Below are positions 21,777-31,603 of a stretch of DNA of 64,000 nt, in pieces; position 1 is the first letter of the stretch, and every line of letters begins with the position of its first letter. Position numbers and translations under genes: made by a program. Source of the DNA: Anthoceros angustus (Eukaryota > Streptophyta > Anthocerotopsida > Anthocerotales > Anthocerotaceae); NCBI GenBank assembly GCA_010909165.1, contig MU008182.1, positions 248,001 through 312,000 on the forward strand, written 5' to 3'. Below the pieces are notes generated by a model, which saw nothing but the letters and a program-made list of their open reading frames with translations, did no database searches and had not been told where the DNA came from.

Positions 21777-21866
21777 TCTTATAGTAAGCTCAATCACCTA
21801 CATCTTTTACGCATAGTCATATCCATCTTAACAAACTCAGTAAGCTGCATCCTCAACATCTCTTCT
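21777..21866 (-). repeat. Copia-B LTR end fragment inside gag
   Basis: About 90 bp equal to the first part of the copia-B LTR, starting exactly at the LTR terminus TGTTGAGG. It sits between gag codons for HEETKRRE and EESAFVA, replacing a few bases compared with copy B3. Confidence 0.8.
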
Positions 21867-22419
21867 TTTTGTCTCTTCATGTAAGCGTCTGATCACAAGA
21901 ATCTCAAAAGTCAAAGTCTCTATTCTTGACTCCAAAGCCACGATCAAGTTGTTGCATGACTCTGGAAGACTTGCAAGAAGAGTCATCACCAAGTTATCAT
22001 CGGCGCAGGGCTCCAGCTGCTAATTGTTGTGACAAACTCCTCACTTTGTCTACATGCTCAATGACATCATTCTCACCCATTTGAAGAGTGAAGAACCTTC
22101 TCCTCAAAACAAGCGGTTCACAAGGCTCTTGTTCTCATCTGATGCCTCCAGCTTTTGCCAAGCTTCCTTGCAGTCTTACAAGAAGTCACATGCATTAGTT
22201 GTGCATCTTCCAAATTGAAGCAAATGGTTGCAAAAGCTTTGCCTGCATTCTTGTCCCACTTGGATTGTCGCTCCACTTCTATAGGGCGCTGCTCAGCTCC
22301 TGACACTATCCCCCATAAGCCTTTCTCGGCTAACAGCATCTGCATCTTGAACTTCCACAAGTTGAAGTTGTTACCACCAAATTTGGAAATGACTTGTAGT
22401 GTCACCATGCCTTCGGTGT

Positions 22420-22433
22420 GTGGGCCCATAACC
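22420..22433 (-). promoter_or_regulatory. Copia-B2 primer binding site matching the initiator-tRNA anticodon arm
   Basis: The minus strand reads GGTTATGGGCCCAC immediately after the LTR CA. Its complement GTGGGCCCATAACC is the anticodon stem-loop of plant initiator tRNA-Met. The site is also read as gag codons (VMGPH). Confidence 0.75.
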
Positions 22434-22776
22434 TGTTGAGATTGGAAGCTAGCCATGCTTCAAGAGGGTCAGAAGTGTCAAGAAAGCAAGTGTTCAGAAT
22501 TACAAAGCTAAGACCACCTAAACGAGGCCTTAAAACACAAATAAAGAGCAACTTTGGGCAAACATCACAAAGGCAGTAGTCAAAGAGCTGAACCTGCTAT
22601 AGCTAGCTGGTCTCACCCCTTTTTAAACCCTCAAAAGTGTTATTCACGTTTCCTACTCAATATGGGGTATATGTTTCCTATTTACCCACTTCTCTATACT
22701 AGTAAGCTCAATCACCTACATCTTTTACGCATAGACATATCCATCTTAACAAACTCAGTAAGCCGCATCCTCAACA
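22434..22776 (-). repeat. Copia-B2 5' LTR
   Basis: 343 bp, TG...CA on the minus strand. It is followed in the minus direction by the PBS and gag, so it is a 5' LTR. It matches the LTRs at 8415, 24039 and 29440. Confidence 0.9.
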
Positions 22777-24038
22777 TATGTTCACGTATATCTACTGTGA
22801 TCATCAATGATAGTGAGATAGTAGTTTGCCCCTCCAAGTGAAGAAACCTGAAGGTGGCCAGAGTTATAGGCATGAACCAGTTTCAGCAAATGGGTTGAGT
22901 GATGAGCAACTGTGCTAGGAAAGGGTATCTCCTTTTGCCTAGCCAAGGCACAAGTCTCACATAACGGGAGGTCTTTCAATACGAAAGGTAAAGGCTCCCT
23001 ATACCCTGCATGTTTACTCATAGAAACCAGAGTAGTCCTGTTGACATGGCCCAAGCGAGCATCCCATAAGATAGCTATAAGATTTCCTACACTTGTTGAG
23101 TTAGCTTGATTCTGTGTGACAGGAATACACGTGAAGTCAAGGTGATACAGGTCATGCTCCGTGTAGGCCTTAAAAGCACAAACAGTAGGAGAAGATCGCT
23201 GATAAAAATAACAAGAGTCCGCAGACACGTGAAGAAGGAAACACTGCATCTTCGTGAGTTTGCTCATGGACAAGAGGTTCTTTGCCATACAAGGCACATA
23301 CAAAACATCCGGTAATGTTAAGACTGAACCATCAAGAAGCTTAAACTTGCAGCAACCCTGACCAAGGATCTGCAATCTGGTAGTATTTTGTTCATCACTG
23401 AGATACACACGCTCAACACAAGGAGTGAGCAGCAAGGTAACAAACATAGCTGCATCGCAGCAGATGTGTGCTGTAGCTGTAGAATCAAGAAACCAGGATG
23501 CCCTATCACCCGTGGAAGAGGTAAGGCATACTATCAATATTTTCACAACTAGCTTTGAAGATTCTGCAGAGGATGTTTTGTCCTTGATTGTCGCAGCAGC
23601 AGTAGAACGAGGAGGCTTTTGGGGCTCTCCAGCCTTCTTCTTGCGGCATTCCCTTGCCCAATGACTAGGTGTACCACACCAATTACATGTCCCTTGATGC
23701 TTTATGGTGGATGAACCTGCATCCTGGTGAGCTGGAAAATTAGATCCTTGATTCACTCTTAGCTTACTCCTCTGGAAAGGTCGTCCATGGGAGGCAGTCA
23801 GCACTCTGTCAGCTTTGGACTTGCATCCAGACCCTGATATGATTCGACTCTGCTCTTTCTGGAACAAGGCACCTATCACCCCATCAAGGGTGAGAGTGAT
23901 AGCTTGTCCAGCAGTGGCAGCCTGATTGTTTGTCCGATGGGTACATTGTGTTGTAAAACAAAGGACTGGTAACTAGGAGGAAGACTTGTAAGCCGCTGGG
24001 CAACAACGTCAACCTCATCCATTTTTGTGCCAAGTTCT
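22777..24038 (-). mobile_element. Copia family C fragment (gag end to integrase start)
   Basis: Minus-strand piece of a third copia family, bounded on both sides exactly by the TG termini of two divergent copia-B LTRs. It holds the end of gag (LTSLPPSYQSF-like, about 23990), the zinc knuckle, protease and the first part of integrase. Confidence 0.8.
22782..23879 (-). pseudogene. Copia-C gag zinc knuckle, protease and integrase N-terminus
   Basis: A 365-codon frame without stops, cut at both ends. CNWCGTPSHWARECRKKK is a canonical CCHC knuckle (about residue 66). WFLDSTATAHIC is the protease site, with DST instead of DSG/DSA. LPDVLYVPCMAKNLLS follows. ARLGHVN and CETCALARQKE form the integrase zinc-binding part, and TIIDDHSRYT is the start of the catalytic core with its first Asp. 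The rest of pol is missing. The open frame suggests this piece is younger than its neighbours. Confidence 0.85.
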
Positions 24039-24374
24039 TGTTGAGGAAGCAGCTTACTGAGTTTGTTAAGATGGATATGTCTATGCGTAAAAGATGTAGG
24101 TGATTGAGCTTACTAGTATAGAGAAGTGGGTAAATGGGAAACATATACCCCATATTGAGTAGGAAACGTGAGTGACACTTTTAGGGTTTAAAAGGGTGAG
24201 ACCAGCTAGCTATAGTAGGTTCAGCTCTTTGACTATCTTTGTGTGTTTGCTCAAAGTTGCTCTTCATTTGTGTTTTAAGGCCTCGTTTAGGTGGTCTTAG
24301 CTTTGTAATTCTGAACACTTGCTTTCTTGACACTTCTGACCCTCTTGAAGCATGGCTAGCTTCCAATCTCAACA
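24039..24374 (+). repeat. Copia-B3 5' LTR
   Basis: 336 bp, TGTTGAGG to CTCAACA. It contains the gag ATG at 24352, 23 bp before its end. Confidence 0.9.
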
Positions 24375-25330
24375 GGTTATGGGCCCACACACCCAAGGCA
24401 TGGTGACACTACAAGTCATTTCCAAATTTGGTGGTAACAACTTCAACTTGTGGAAGTTCAAGATGCAGATGCTGTTGGCCGAGAAAGGCTTGTGGGGGAT
24501 AGTGTTAGGATAGTGTTAGGAACTGAACAGCGCCCTATAGAAGTGGAGGGACAATCCAAGTGGGACGAGAATGCAAGCAAAGCTTTTGCAACCATTTGCT
24601 TCAATTTGGAAGATGCACAACTAATGCATGTGACTTCTTGTAAGACTGCAAGGAAGCTTGGCAAAAGCTGATGAGAACAAGAGCCTTGTGAACCGCTTGT
24701 TTTTGAGGAGAAGGTTCTTCACTCTTCAAATGGGTGAGAATGATAGTGTCATTGAGCATGTAGACAAAGTGAGGAGTTTGTCACAACAATTAGCAGCTGT
24801 TGGAGCCCCTGCGTCGATGATGACTTGGTGATGACTCTTCTTGCAAGTCTTCGATCATACAACAACTTGATCGTGGCTTTGGAGTCAAGAATAGAGACTT
24901 TGACTTTTGAGATTCTTGTGAGCAGACTCTTACATGAAGAGACAAAAAGAAGAGAAAAGGGGAAGATATATGAGGAATCAGCTTTTGTGGCCAAAAGCCT
25001 CAGGAAGAACACTCAAGTTCCATCAAGCTAGGGGAAGGTCCTTCTCAATCTGTAGGAGGATATAGAAGGTCCAACATAACTTGCAACTACTATGGCAAGG
25101 TTGGACACATTGCGAGGAACTGTTTCAAGAAGCAAAGGGACGAGAAAGCAAGACCTCAAAGCAACTGTGCTGAAGACTTTGATGAGGCCTTTGTGAGTAC
25201 ACATCACCACTCAAATGAAGCTGACAGGTGGTATATCGATTCAGAGCTTGAGCATATGACCAATAGGCGTGAATGGTTTCACTCTTCAAACCCTCCTAAC
25301 ATTTACTTGGTGATAATTCAGCTCAAAAAT
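24352..25330 (+). pseudogene. Copia-B3 gag and protease
   Basis: It starts in the LTR (MASFQSQQVMGPH), followed by GGNNFNLWKFKMQMLL. A short duplication of GATAGTGTTAG near 24498 shifts the frame. Later parts are MGENDSVIEHVDKVRS and LESRIETLTFEIL. The knuckle at about 25085 is CNYYGKVGHIARNC, with one Cys changed to Tyr. The protease site is damaged (WYIDSELEHMTN, missing Gly-Ala-Ser). Confidence 0.85.
24375..24388 (+). promoter_or_regulatory. Copia-B3 primer binding site (half-tRNA type)
   Basis: GGTTATGGGCCCAC adjoins the LTR. It is complementary to the anticodon arm of plant initiator tRNA-Met (GTGGGCCCATAACC). Drosophila copia is known to prime from a cleaved half of the same tRNA. The site lies within the gag frame. 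Confidence 0.75.
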
Positions 25331-25462
25331 GAGGAGAAGGAGTTGTATTTCTAACCATGACCACTCCTAAAGGGCCTATTTGTGGAATGTTAAAGAAGGT
25401 CCTCTATGTGCCAGGCCTGAGCAACAAACCTCTTCTCCGTTAGCGCGGCTACCTCTCAAGGG

Positions 25463-26491
25463 TTGAGAGTAAGATTTGAGGAAGCTGGAGTGACCTTCAC
25501 GAATGCAAAAGAAGAAGTGAGAGCACAAGGAGTGAAGGTTGGAAAGATGTATTGTTTAAGTGGGAGTACTGTGGTGCCAAGCTCAAGAATGGAGGCAAAT
25601 GTGGTACAAGAGCACAACAACAAGCTACTATTGTGGCACCAAAGATTGGGACATCTTGGAGTTCAAAACATCAAGCTCATGGAGAAAAGATGGTAAGAGG
25701 ACTTGAGCTTGGAGAGGAGGAAGATATAGGTATTTATAGAGGTTGCATGATGGGAAAGCAACATCGATTTCCATTTCCAAAGGGAGGAAGTAGAGCTAAC
25801 CATGTGCTAGATTTGATTCACTCAGACATCTGGCCCCATGAAGACCACATCTCTAGGAGGGGCCAAGTATTTCCTCACTTTCACAGATGACAAGTCAAGG
25901 TATACCAAGGTTTACTTCCTCAAATCCAAGGATGCTGTTTATCCAAGTTCAAGGAGTATAAAGCACTTGTGGAGAATCAAATTGGTAGAAAGATAAAAGT
26001 TTTAAGGAGTGACAATGGAGGTGAGTATATGTCCAAGGATTTCAAAACTTTTGCAAGGAGCACGGAATCATGCAACAATTTTGTTACACTCCTCAGCAAA
26101 ATAGAGTTGCGGAAAGGAAAAATAGAACTTTGGTAGAATGTGCTATGAGCATGCTTCATCATCAATAATTGGGCTATGAGTTTTGGGGGGAAGCCATTAC
26201 AACTGCTGTCTACCTAACTAATAGAAGAGCAAGTGCTAATGATCACTAGAGGATATGACACTGGAGGAATGCTGGTTAGGGAAGAAGCCTTCTATTGCTC
26301 ACTTGCATGTGTTTGGGTGTAGAGCCTTTGCACATAAACCCAAAGAAGTCAGGAGAAAGCTCGAAGGGAAGGCATTGGAGTGCATTTTTGTGGGCTATGA
26401 TATTGATAGAAAGGCCTATAGATTGTATGATAAGGCACCTAGGTGCATCATCATAAGTAGAGATGTGGTTTTGATGAGGGACTATAGATGA
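25463..26491 (+). pseudogene. Copia-B3 integrase
   Basis: The GAG-pre-integrase part has LLLWHQRLGHLGVQN. The core has HSDIWPHED-like sequence, then RSDNGGEY with the second catalytic Asp, and the TPQQNRVAERKNRTL motif with the catalytic Glu. The C-terminal copia block reads CWLGKKPSIAHLHVFG and IFVGYD. Several frameshifts (about 25690, 25890, 26050 and 26165) break it. The catalytic triad is recognisable but split. Confidence 0.85.
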
Positions 26492-26772
26492 GAAATTTCC
26501 TATTGTTGATGCTCATGAGGTTGTGATACCTCAAGAACCAATTGGAAAAGACATTCCATTGATGGGAATGAAATGATCCCTAGCGAGGAAACAATGAGGA
26601 AGAACCCTTGAGAGAAGAAATTCTTCCTCCAGGAGATATCCAACAAGGGTCGTCCACCAAGAGATTGGAGAGAAGGACCAGAGTTTGCATCCATTGCTAT
26701 GGAATATGGGAGGGAACCAAGAACGATAGCTGAAGCACTACAAGGAAGGATGCAAAGCAATGGAAAGAAGCT

Positions 26773-27539
26773 ATGGATGATGAGATGAAGTCGTTGAAGA
26801 AGAATGACACTTGGGTGTTAACCTCCTTGCCTGCAGGAAGGAATGCTATTGGGAGCAAATGGGTGTTTAGAATCAAGAGAGATTCTAATGGTCAGATTGA
26901 GAGATATAAGGCAAGATTGGTGGTGAAGGATATAGCCAAGAACAAGGCATCGATTACAATGAGACCTTTGCTCCAAGGCCAAATTTGTGTCAATAAGGAC
27001 TTTACTTGCGGTGGAGCAATTGATGATTTGGAGATTCATCAAATGGATGTAAAACTGCATTTCTCAATGGAGATTGGAGGAAGACATTTATGGAGCAACC
27101 TGAAGGGTATATCGAAAAAGGCAATGAGAGTTTGGTGTGCAAATTCAAGAAAGCTCTCTATGGATTGAAGCAAGGGTCTAGAGCTTGGTATGAGAAGATC
27201 AATGCCTTCTTAAAGGAGCAAGGATTTCAACAATGCACATCTGATGAGAGCATCTACATATCCAAAGTTCTCCAATCTATGGTTATTCTAGCCATATACG
27301 TGGATGACCTCATTTTGTTGAGCGCATCTATAGATGCCATCAATGAGGTAAAGGAGATGTTGTCAAGACAATTTGAAATGAAGGACTTGGGGGAGCTCAA
27401 CTATTGCCTTGGCATTCAAGTGGTTAGAGACAGGGTGAGGAGAACAATCAAGCTTGGACAACAGAAGTACATTGAGGAACTCTTGGATCGTTTTGGAATG
27501 ATGGTGATTGCAGGCCAATTGCAACACCTCTCAGTTTAG
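26773..27539 (+). pseudogene. Copia-B3 reverse transcriptase
   Basis: It opens with KSLKKNDTWVLTSLPAGRN and GSKWVFRIKRD. After a frameshift near 27050-27090 it continues MEQPEGYIEKGN, ALYGLKQGSRAW, and AIYVDDLILLSA with the catalytic YVDD at 27297-27311. The stop at 27537 is caused by an indel. The active-site residues are present, unlike copy B1. Confidence 0.9.
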
Positions 27540-27541
27540 AT

Positions 27542-27965
27542 ATGAGGCTTAGCAAAGACCAATGTCCTGCAAGCAATCACGAGGAGGAGGAGATGAAGAA
27601 CATTCCTTACGGACAAAAGCTGGGTAGTTTGATGTTTGCCATGGTTGCAACTCGTCCAGATCTTGGGAAAGCTCTAGGTGTTGTGAGCCAATATATGCAA
27701 AATCCTGGAAAGCCACATTGGATTGCAGTGAAGAGAATAATGAGGTACTTGAAAGGCACACATGGCATGTACCTTGAGTTCTCTGCTTCAAATGAAGGAC
27801 ACGTACTGTTTGGATATTGTGACTCGGATTGGGGGAGCGATCTTGATGATAGGAGGTCCACAACCGGATATGTTTTTATCCTAGGGGGAGGTGCCATCAG
27901 TTGGAATAGCAAAAAGCAACCAACTGTTGCAATGTCTATGGTGGAGGTTGAGTATATGGTATCCA
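27542..27965 (+). pseudogene. Copia-B3 RNase H
   Basis: MRLSKDQCPASNHEEEEM, ATRPDLGKALGVVSQ, IMRYLKGTHGMYLEF, and GYCDSDWGSDLDDRRSTTGY are intact. MSMVEVEYM follows, with Val in place of the usual Ala before the catalytic Glu-Tyr. The frame runs into non-copia, GC-rich sequence at about 27965. Confidence 0.9.
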
Positions 27966-28063
27966 CCAACTGGGGCCTAGGGCCTGGGGTCTAGGCGCGA
28001 GGCGCGATGCTAGAGGCGCAAGGCTAGGCTAGGCGAGGCGCGAGGCTAGGCACGAGGCTAGGC
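27966..28063. repeat. GC-rich filler of GAGGCGCGAGGCTAGGC-like units
   Basis: Short degenerate repeats of AGGCGCGAGGC and GGCTAGGC between copia B3 and the next copia scrap. They look like a repeat expansion or filler DNA at a junction. Confidence 0.8.
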
Positions 28064-28745
28064 CCTTGGTTCACAAACACCTTATGAAATTCTGGAAATG
28101 GAAACTTAGTTTGCTGCACCTTAGAGTGTTTGGCTCATGAGCATATGCATACATACCTGCTGAGAAACGTCGAAAGCTTGACAACAGGTCTAGACGTTTG
28201 CTATTTGTTGGATACAGTGAACACGTGAAGGCTTACAAACTGATTGACCACCATATTAGTTCTTTTCGAATGGCAAGATCCCACGTTGAAGCTGCTTCCA
28301 ACTCCAAACTCTCTAAGTTAACATGTTTTATTGTATTATTATCCTCATTACCACCCTCCTATAGATCATTTCTGACAATTCAAAATGCTCTCTTGAGAAT
28401 AGCCCAAAAGAACATTGACAAGTATGGTACACAAGATACCTTGGATACAAGTGTAAATGAGTTGATTGGAGCATTAATACAGGAGGAGCCAAGTCGACGT
28501 CATGATTCCCGACCTAGCCGACAACAGGTGATGTATACAGGAAGAGGCAGAGGAAGAGGTTGCGGTCGAGGCCGTGTCAATGGACCTCCTTCTACTCGGA
28601 CTGCCAATTCCTCACAAAGCTTTCCCAATGGAGCTTCTTTGTCTTCTTCCATTCTTCAGAAGACTGGAATTATTTGCAATTGGTGCAGAATACCAAACCA
28701 AATAGAGAAGGACTGCAGAAAGAAGAAAATTCCTGCACTGCTTCG
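28064..28745 (+). pseudogene. Chimera of copia integrase end and family-A-like gag
   Basis: 28064-28247 encodes a copia integrase C-terminal pattern: LRVFGS, KRRKLDNRSRR, LLFVGYSEHVKAYKLID. At 28248 it continues in frame as family-A-type gag: HHISSFRMARSHVEAASNSKLS, LPPSYRSF, the Arg/Gly stretch GRGRGRGCGRGR, and the knuckle CNWCRIPNQIEKDCRKKK (His replaced by Gln). The junction keeps the frame for 193 codons. Confidence 0.75.
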
Positions 28746-29303
28746 AAAATCAAACAATCCCCGACCTACAACGACATGACACGGTCATAGGTCCTGCCCC
28801 TATGAAGGTAAGCTCACAGTGGGCGCCCAAGGACCCCCTGGTTTGCGGTGCGGTTTCGCTATCTCCGCAGGGCCCGAGTCCCCTTACTACTGGAGCCAAA
28901 TTTTGTTGCAGATTTGGAACCCCTCCCTTAGGCCCTAGCATTCTTCTCTGGCACGTAGTTTACTATGAGTACGTAGGTATGTGTGCATGTGAATCAGTAC
29001 GCATGTACATTCTTGGAGTCTAGATGATTGTCATCAACGTCCGGCCAAACTATGTGGTCAAAACCTGAGCATGGGCCTGAATGCATCCAGGCCTAGGGCA
29101 CCCAAGCTCAAAGCTTAATTTTGTCCTTGCACTTGTGTTGCTGCATGCTGCATTACCGGTTTGGTCTGCCTGGCCAAAATAAGTATACATATTCAGGCCA
29201 CAGGATGATCCTTCGTAGCAACCTTGGGTGTGCGCTAGATACATGCACAGACTATGCAGTACTAGTCTAGAGCGCGAACAACAATTGCAAGGCAAGCCAC
29301 ATA
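28746..29303. other. Unassigned sequence
   Basis: About 560 bases with no similarity to the surrounding elements that I can see. GTAAGCTC at 28807 and CTCCGCAG near 28870 look like splice signals, but no coding frame supports them. Confidence 0.3.
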
Positions 29304-29439
29304 GCCACAGGCTGCAGGTTATGGTGATGATTCTTCTTGCAAGTCTTCCAGAGTCATACAACAACTTGATTGTGGCTTTGGAGTCAAGAATAGAGACCTT
29401 GACTTTTGAGATTCTTGTGATCAGACTCTTACATGAAGA
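29304..29439 (+). pseudogene. Copia-B gag scrap
   Basis: The plus strand matches copy B3 around 24815-24945 (LESRIETLTFEIL, RLLHED). It ends exactly where the B4 LTR begins, as expected if B4 inserted into another family-B copy. Confidence 0.8.
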
Positions 29440-29776
29440 TGTTGAGATTGGAAGCTAGCCATGGTTCAAGAGGGTCAGAAGTGTCAAGAAAGCAAGTGTT
29501 CAGAATTGCAAAACTAAGACCACCTAAACGAGGCCTTAAAACACAAATGAAGAGCAACTTTGAGCAAACAACAATAGTCAAAGAGCTGAACCTGCTATAG
29601 CTAGCTGGTCTCACCCCTTTTTAAACCCCAAAAAGTGTCACTCACGTTTCCTGCTCAATATGGGGTATATGTTTCCCATTTACCCACTTCTATATACTTA
29701 TAGTAAGCTCAATCACCTTCATCTTTTACGCATAGACATATCCATCTTAACAAACTCAGTAAGTGCTTCCTCAACA
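29440..29776 (-). repeat. Copia-B4 3' LTR
   Basis: 337 bp, TG...CA on the minus strand, with the purine tract GAGTGGGAG at 29777-29785. It matches the other family-B LTRs. Confidence 0.9.
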
Positions 29777-30049
29777 CTCCCACTCAGCGCACCTGAGTTT
29801 GCCTTTATCCAACTGCCTCTCTACACTTCTCAAACTTGAACTTGCTCAAAGCCTTGGTCAAGAAATCTGCAGCCATATCCTCCGTTTTGAAACACTCAAA
29901 TGTAACCTCCAACGATTTCACCCTTTCACGAACAAAGTGATGTTGGATATCAATATGCTTTGTCCTTGAGTGGTGTGGTTCTTGATCAATGCCATGCTTC
30001 CCTGGTTGTCACTTTGAAGAACAGTTATTGCACTTGTTGATACCCAATT
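29777..30049 (-). pseudogene. Copia-B4 RNase H tail
   Basis: The minus strand carries TFECFKTEDMAADFLTKAL-like sequence and the region just upstream, equivalent to 8758-8955 of copy B1 but with the fuller text found in intact copies. It joins Gyp2 LTR sequence at about 30050 through the shared bases ATTTCTTCC. Confidence 0.8.
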
Positions 30050-30137
30050 TCTTCCTTTCGCCTTATTTTCTACTCCGCACCTACGAAAAAAAAAACCTAA
30101 CTCATTTCCTACCCCCGGGGAGAGTCCATGGTCCACA
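30050..30137 (-). repeat. Gyp2 3' LTR, first 88 bp
   Basis: It starts TGTGGACCATGGACTC and matches the 5' LTR start at 43067. It is cut by the copia-B4 tail. Confidence 0.85.
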
Positions 30138-30495
30138 TACTCCCCTTCTCATTTGTTGGCGTCTCCACCAACACTAGGCATGGTACTTCTTCACCCGCCA
30201 CCCGCTTACGGGTGGCAGCACCGCCATCCGTTTTGCGGTAACGGACTCCATTCTCGTATACCTGCACCACCTGGTAAGGTCCCATCCACCGCAAGTGAAG
30301 CTTGCCCGGAAAGTGCATATGGCGATTGTCGTAAAGAAGGGCCAGATCTCCCGGGAGCCCTTCACATACTCCTGGTTTTGGAGTCGTCGGTCGTGCCATA
30401 GCTTGCGTTGATTTTGTACCAGCTGCATCCTGTGCTGCGCCTCCTCCCGTCCCTCCGTATGCTGGACAAACCCTAGCAGCCGTTCCAGTTGGCTT
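30109..30495 (-). pseudogene. Gyp2 integrase C-terminal tail
   Basis: The frames carry GDLALLYDNRHMHFPGKLHLRWMGPYQVVQVYENG, close to the Gyp1 tail. The polypurine tract (AAATGAGAAGGGGAGTA, minus) follows at 30138-30154 and overlaps the end of the frame. Confidence 0.8.
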
Positions 30496-31013
30496 TCCGA
30501 TTTTGCATATATTGGCTCACAACTCCTAGAGTTTTCCCAAGATCTGGACGAGTTGCAACCATGGCAAACATCAAACTGCCCATTGCTTGTCTATAAGGAA
30601 TGTTCTTCATCTCCTCCTCCTCGTGATTGCTTGCAGGACATTGGTCTTTGCTAAACCTCATATCTAAACAGAGAGGCGTTGCAATTGACCTGCAATTAGT
30701 CATTCCAAAACGATCCAAGAGTTCCTCAATGTACTTTTATTGTCCAAGCTTAATTGTTCTCCTCACCCTGTCTCTAACCACTTGAATGCCAAGGCAATAG
30801 TTGAGCTCCCCCAAGTCCTTCATTTCAAATTGTCTTGACAACATCTCCTTTACCTCATTGATGGCATCTATAGATGCGCTCAACAAAATGAGGTCATCCA
30901 CGTATATGGCTAGAATAACCATAGATTGGAGAACTTTGGATATGTAGATGCTCTCATCAGATGTGCATTGTTGAAATCCTTGCTCCTTTAAGAAGGCATT
31001 GATCTTCTCATAA
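30496..31013 (-). pseudogene. Copia-B RT/RNase H patch inside Gyp2
   Basis: It equals copy B3 from about 27190 to 27715: EKINAFLKEQGFQQC, AIYVDDLILLSA (YVDDL intact), and RFGMTNCRSIATPL. It occupies the place of the middle of the Gyp2 integrase, with similar length and the same orientation. The left junction shares TGGCTTTCC with both parents. Confidence 0.85.
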
Positions 31014-31477
31014 CCCATTGGCCTTGGGTTGTATGATGTCGCTTTGCGATGAGTTATCGAAATAGTCCGTCATTGCAGCTATCATCATTGAGGAAATGAG
31101 TCCCCCTATCGCTTACCAACTGCAACGGACATCCATACCGCGTGATGATGTTTTCGTAGAGGAACTTTGCTACCGTGCTTGCAGAGTCCGTTCTTGTTGC
31201 CACTGCTTCCACCCACCTGGTGCAGTAGTCCGTTGCCACCAGGATGTACCTCTTCTGTGTGTGCTTCGTCGTAGGCTGTATAGGTCCAACAAAGTCGATA
31301 CCCCATTTTTCCAACGGCACTGGTGTCAGTATGGGCACCAACGGCCATTGGGTTGTTGGGGTAGGCTTCCCGATCCGCTGACAAGCATCACATCGCTTCA
31401 CGAACTGGTGTGTTTCCCCATACATAGTTGGCCACCAGTATCCGGCCTCCAAGATTTTCTTGGTGGACGCTCCCTTG
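31014..31477 (-). pseudogene. Gyp2 integrase zinc finger and core
   Basis: The frame shows EAGYWWPTMYGE, then C-DACQ of the HHCC finger, then EKWGIDFVGP with the first catalytic Asp, VATDYCTRWVEAV, and LVSDRGTHF with the second Asp. The part carrying the catalytic Glu is missing, replaced by the copia patch. Confidence 0.85.
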
Positions 31478-31603
31478 TTGGATATCTCCTCGGAGGAAGA
31501 ATTTCTTCCTCAAGGGTTCTTCCTCATTGTTTCCTCGCTAGGATCATTTCATTCCATCAATCGGAATGATGTCTTTTCAATTGGTTCTTGAGGTATCTCA
31601 GAT
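31478..31603 (-). pseudogene. Copia-B linker patch inside Gyp2
   Basis: About 126 bp matching copy B3 at 26510-26640 (between integrase and RT) in antisense. It lies between Gyp2 RNase H and the integrase finger, in the same orientation as Gyp2. Confidence 0.85.

Larger units (their letters stand above)
21010..22456 (-). pseudogene. Copia-B2 gag and protease fragments
   Basis: The gag ATG (22456) lies inside the LTR and gives MASFQSQQVMGPH, then GGNNFNLWKFKMQMLL and ICFNLEDAQLMHV. The zinc knuckle at about 21650 reads CNYCGKVGH but has lost the last Cys. The protease motif WYIDSGASEHMTN is intact at about 21500, followed by VLYVPGLSKNLFS. Beyond it, gag sequence (LFLRRRFLTLQMGEND) appears again, so the copy is rearranged. 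Confidence 0.8.
21003..22776 (-). mobile_element. Copia family B, copy B2 (5' half, rearranged)
   Basis: Minus strand: 5' LTR 22776-22434, PBS, gag and protease. An LTR scrap is inserted in gag (21777-21866). After the protease (to about 21190) the sequence returns to an earlier part of gag (21160-21010), so the copy is internally scrambled. RT and integrase are absent. Confidence 0.85.
24039..27965 (+). mobile_element. Copia family B, copy B3 (5' LTR to RNase H)
   Basis: Plus strand: LTR 24039-24374, PBS, gag, protease, integrase, RT with intact YVDDL, and RNase H up to EVEYM. It ends at about 27965 in a GC-rich filler. No 3' LTR was found. It is the longest family-B copy here and the reference for the others. 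Confidence 0.9.

Noticed and set aside
22554-22841. Open frame on the plus strand within a copia-B LTR
   Set aside because: The same frame appears in every LTR copy antisense to the element and has no coding features.
28750-29050. Possible small spliced gene with GTAAGC and CCGCAG signals
   Set aside because: Neither flanking frame shows a recognisable protein and the stretch is surrounded by copia scraps.
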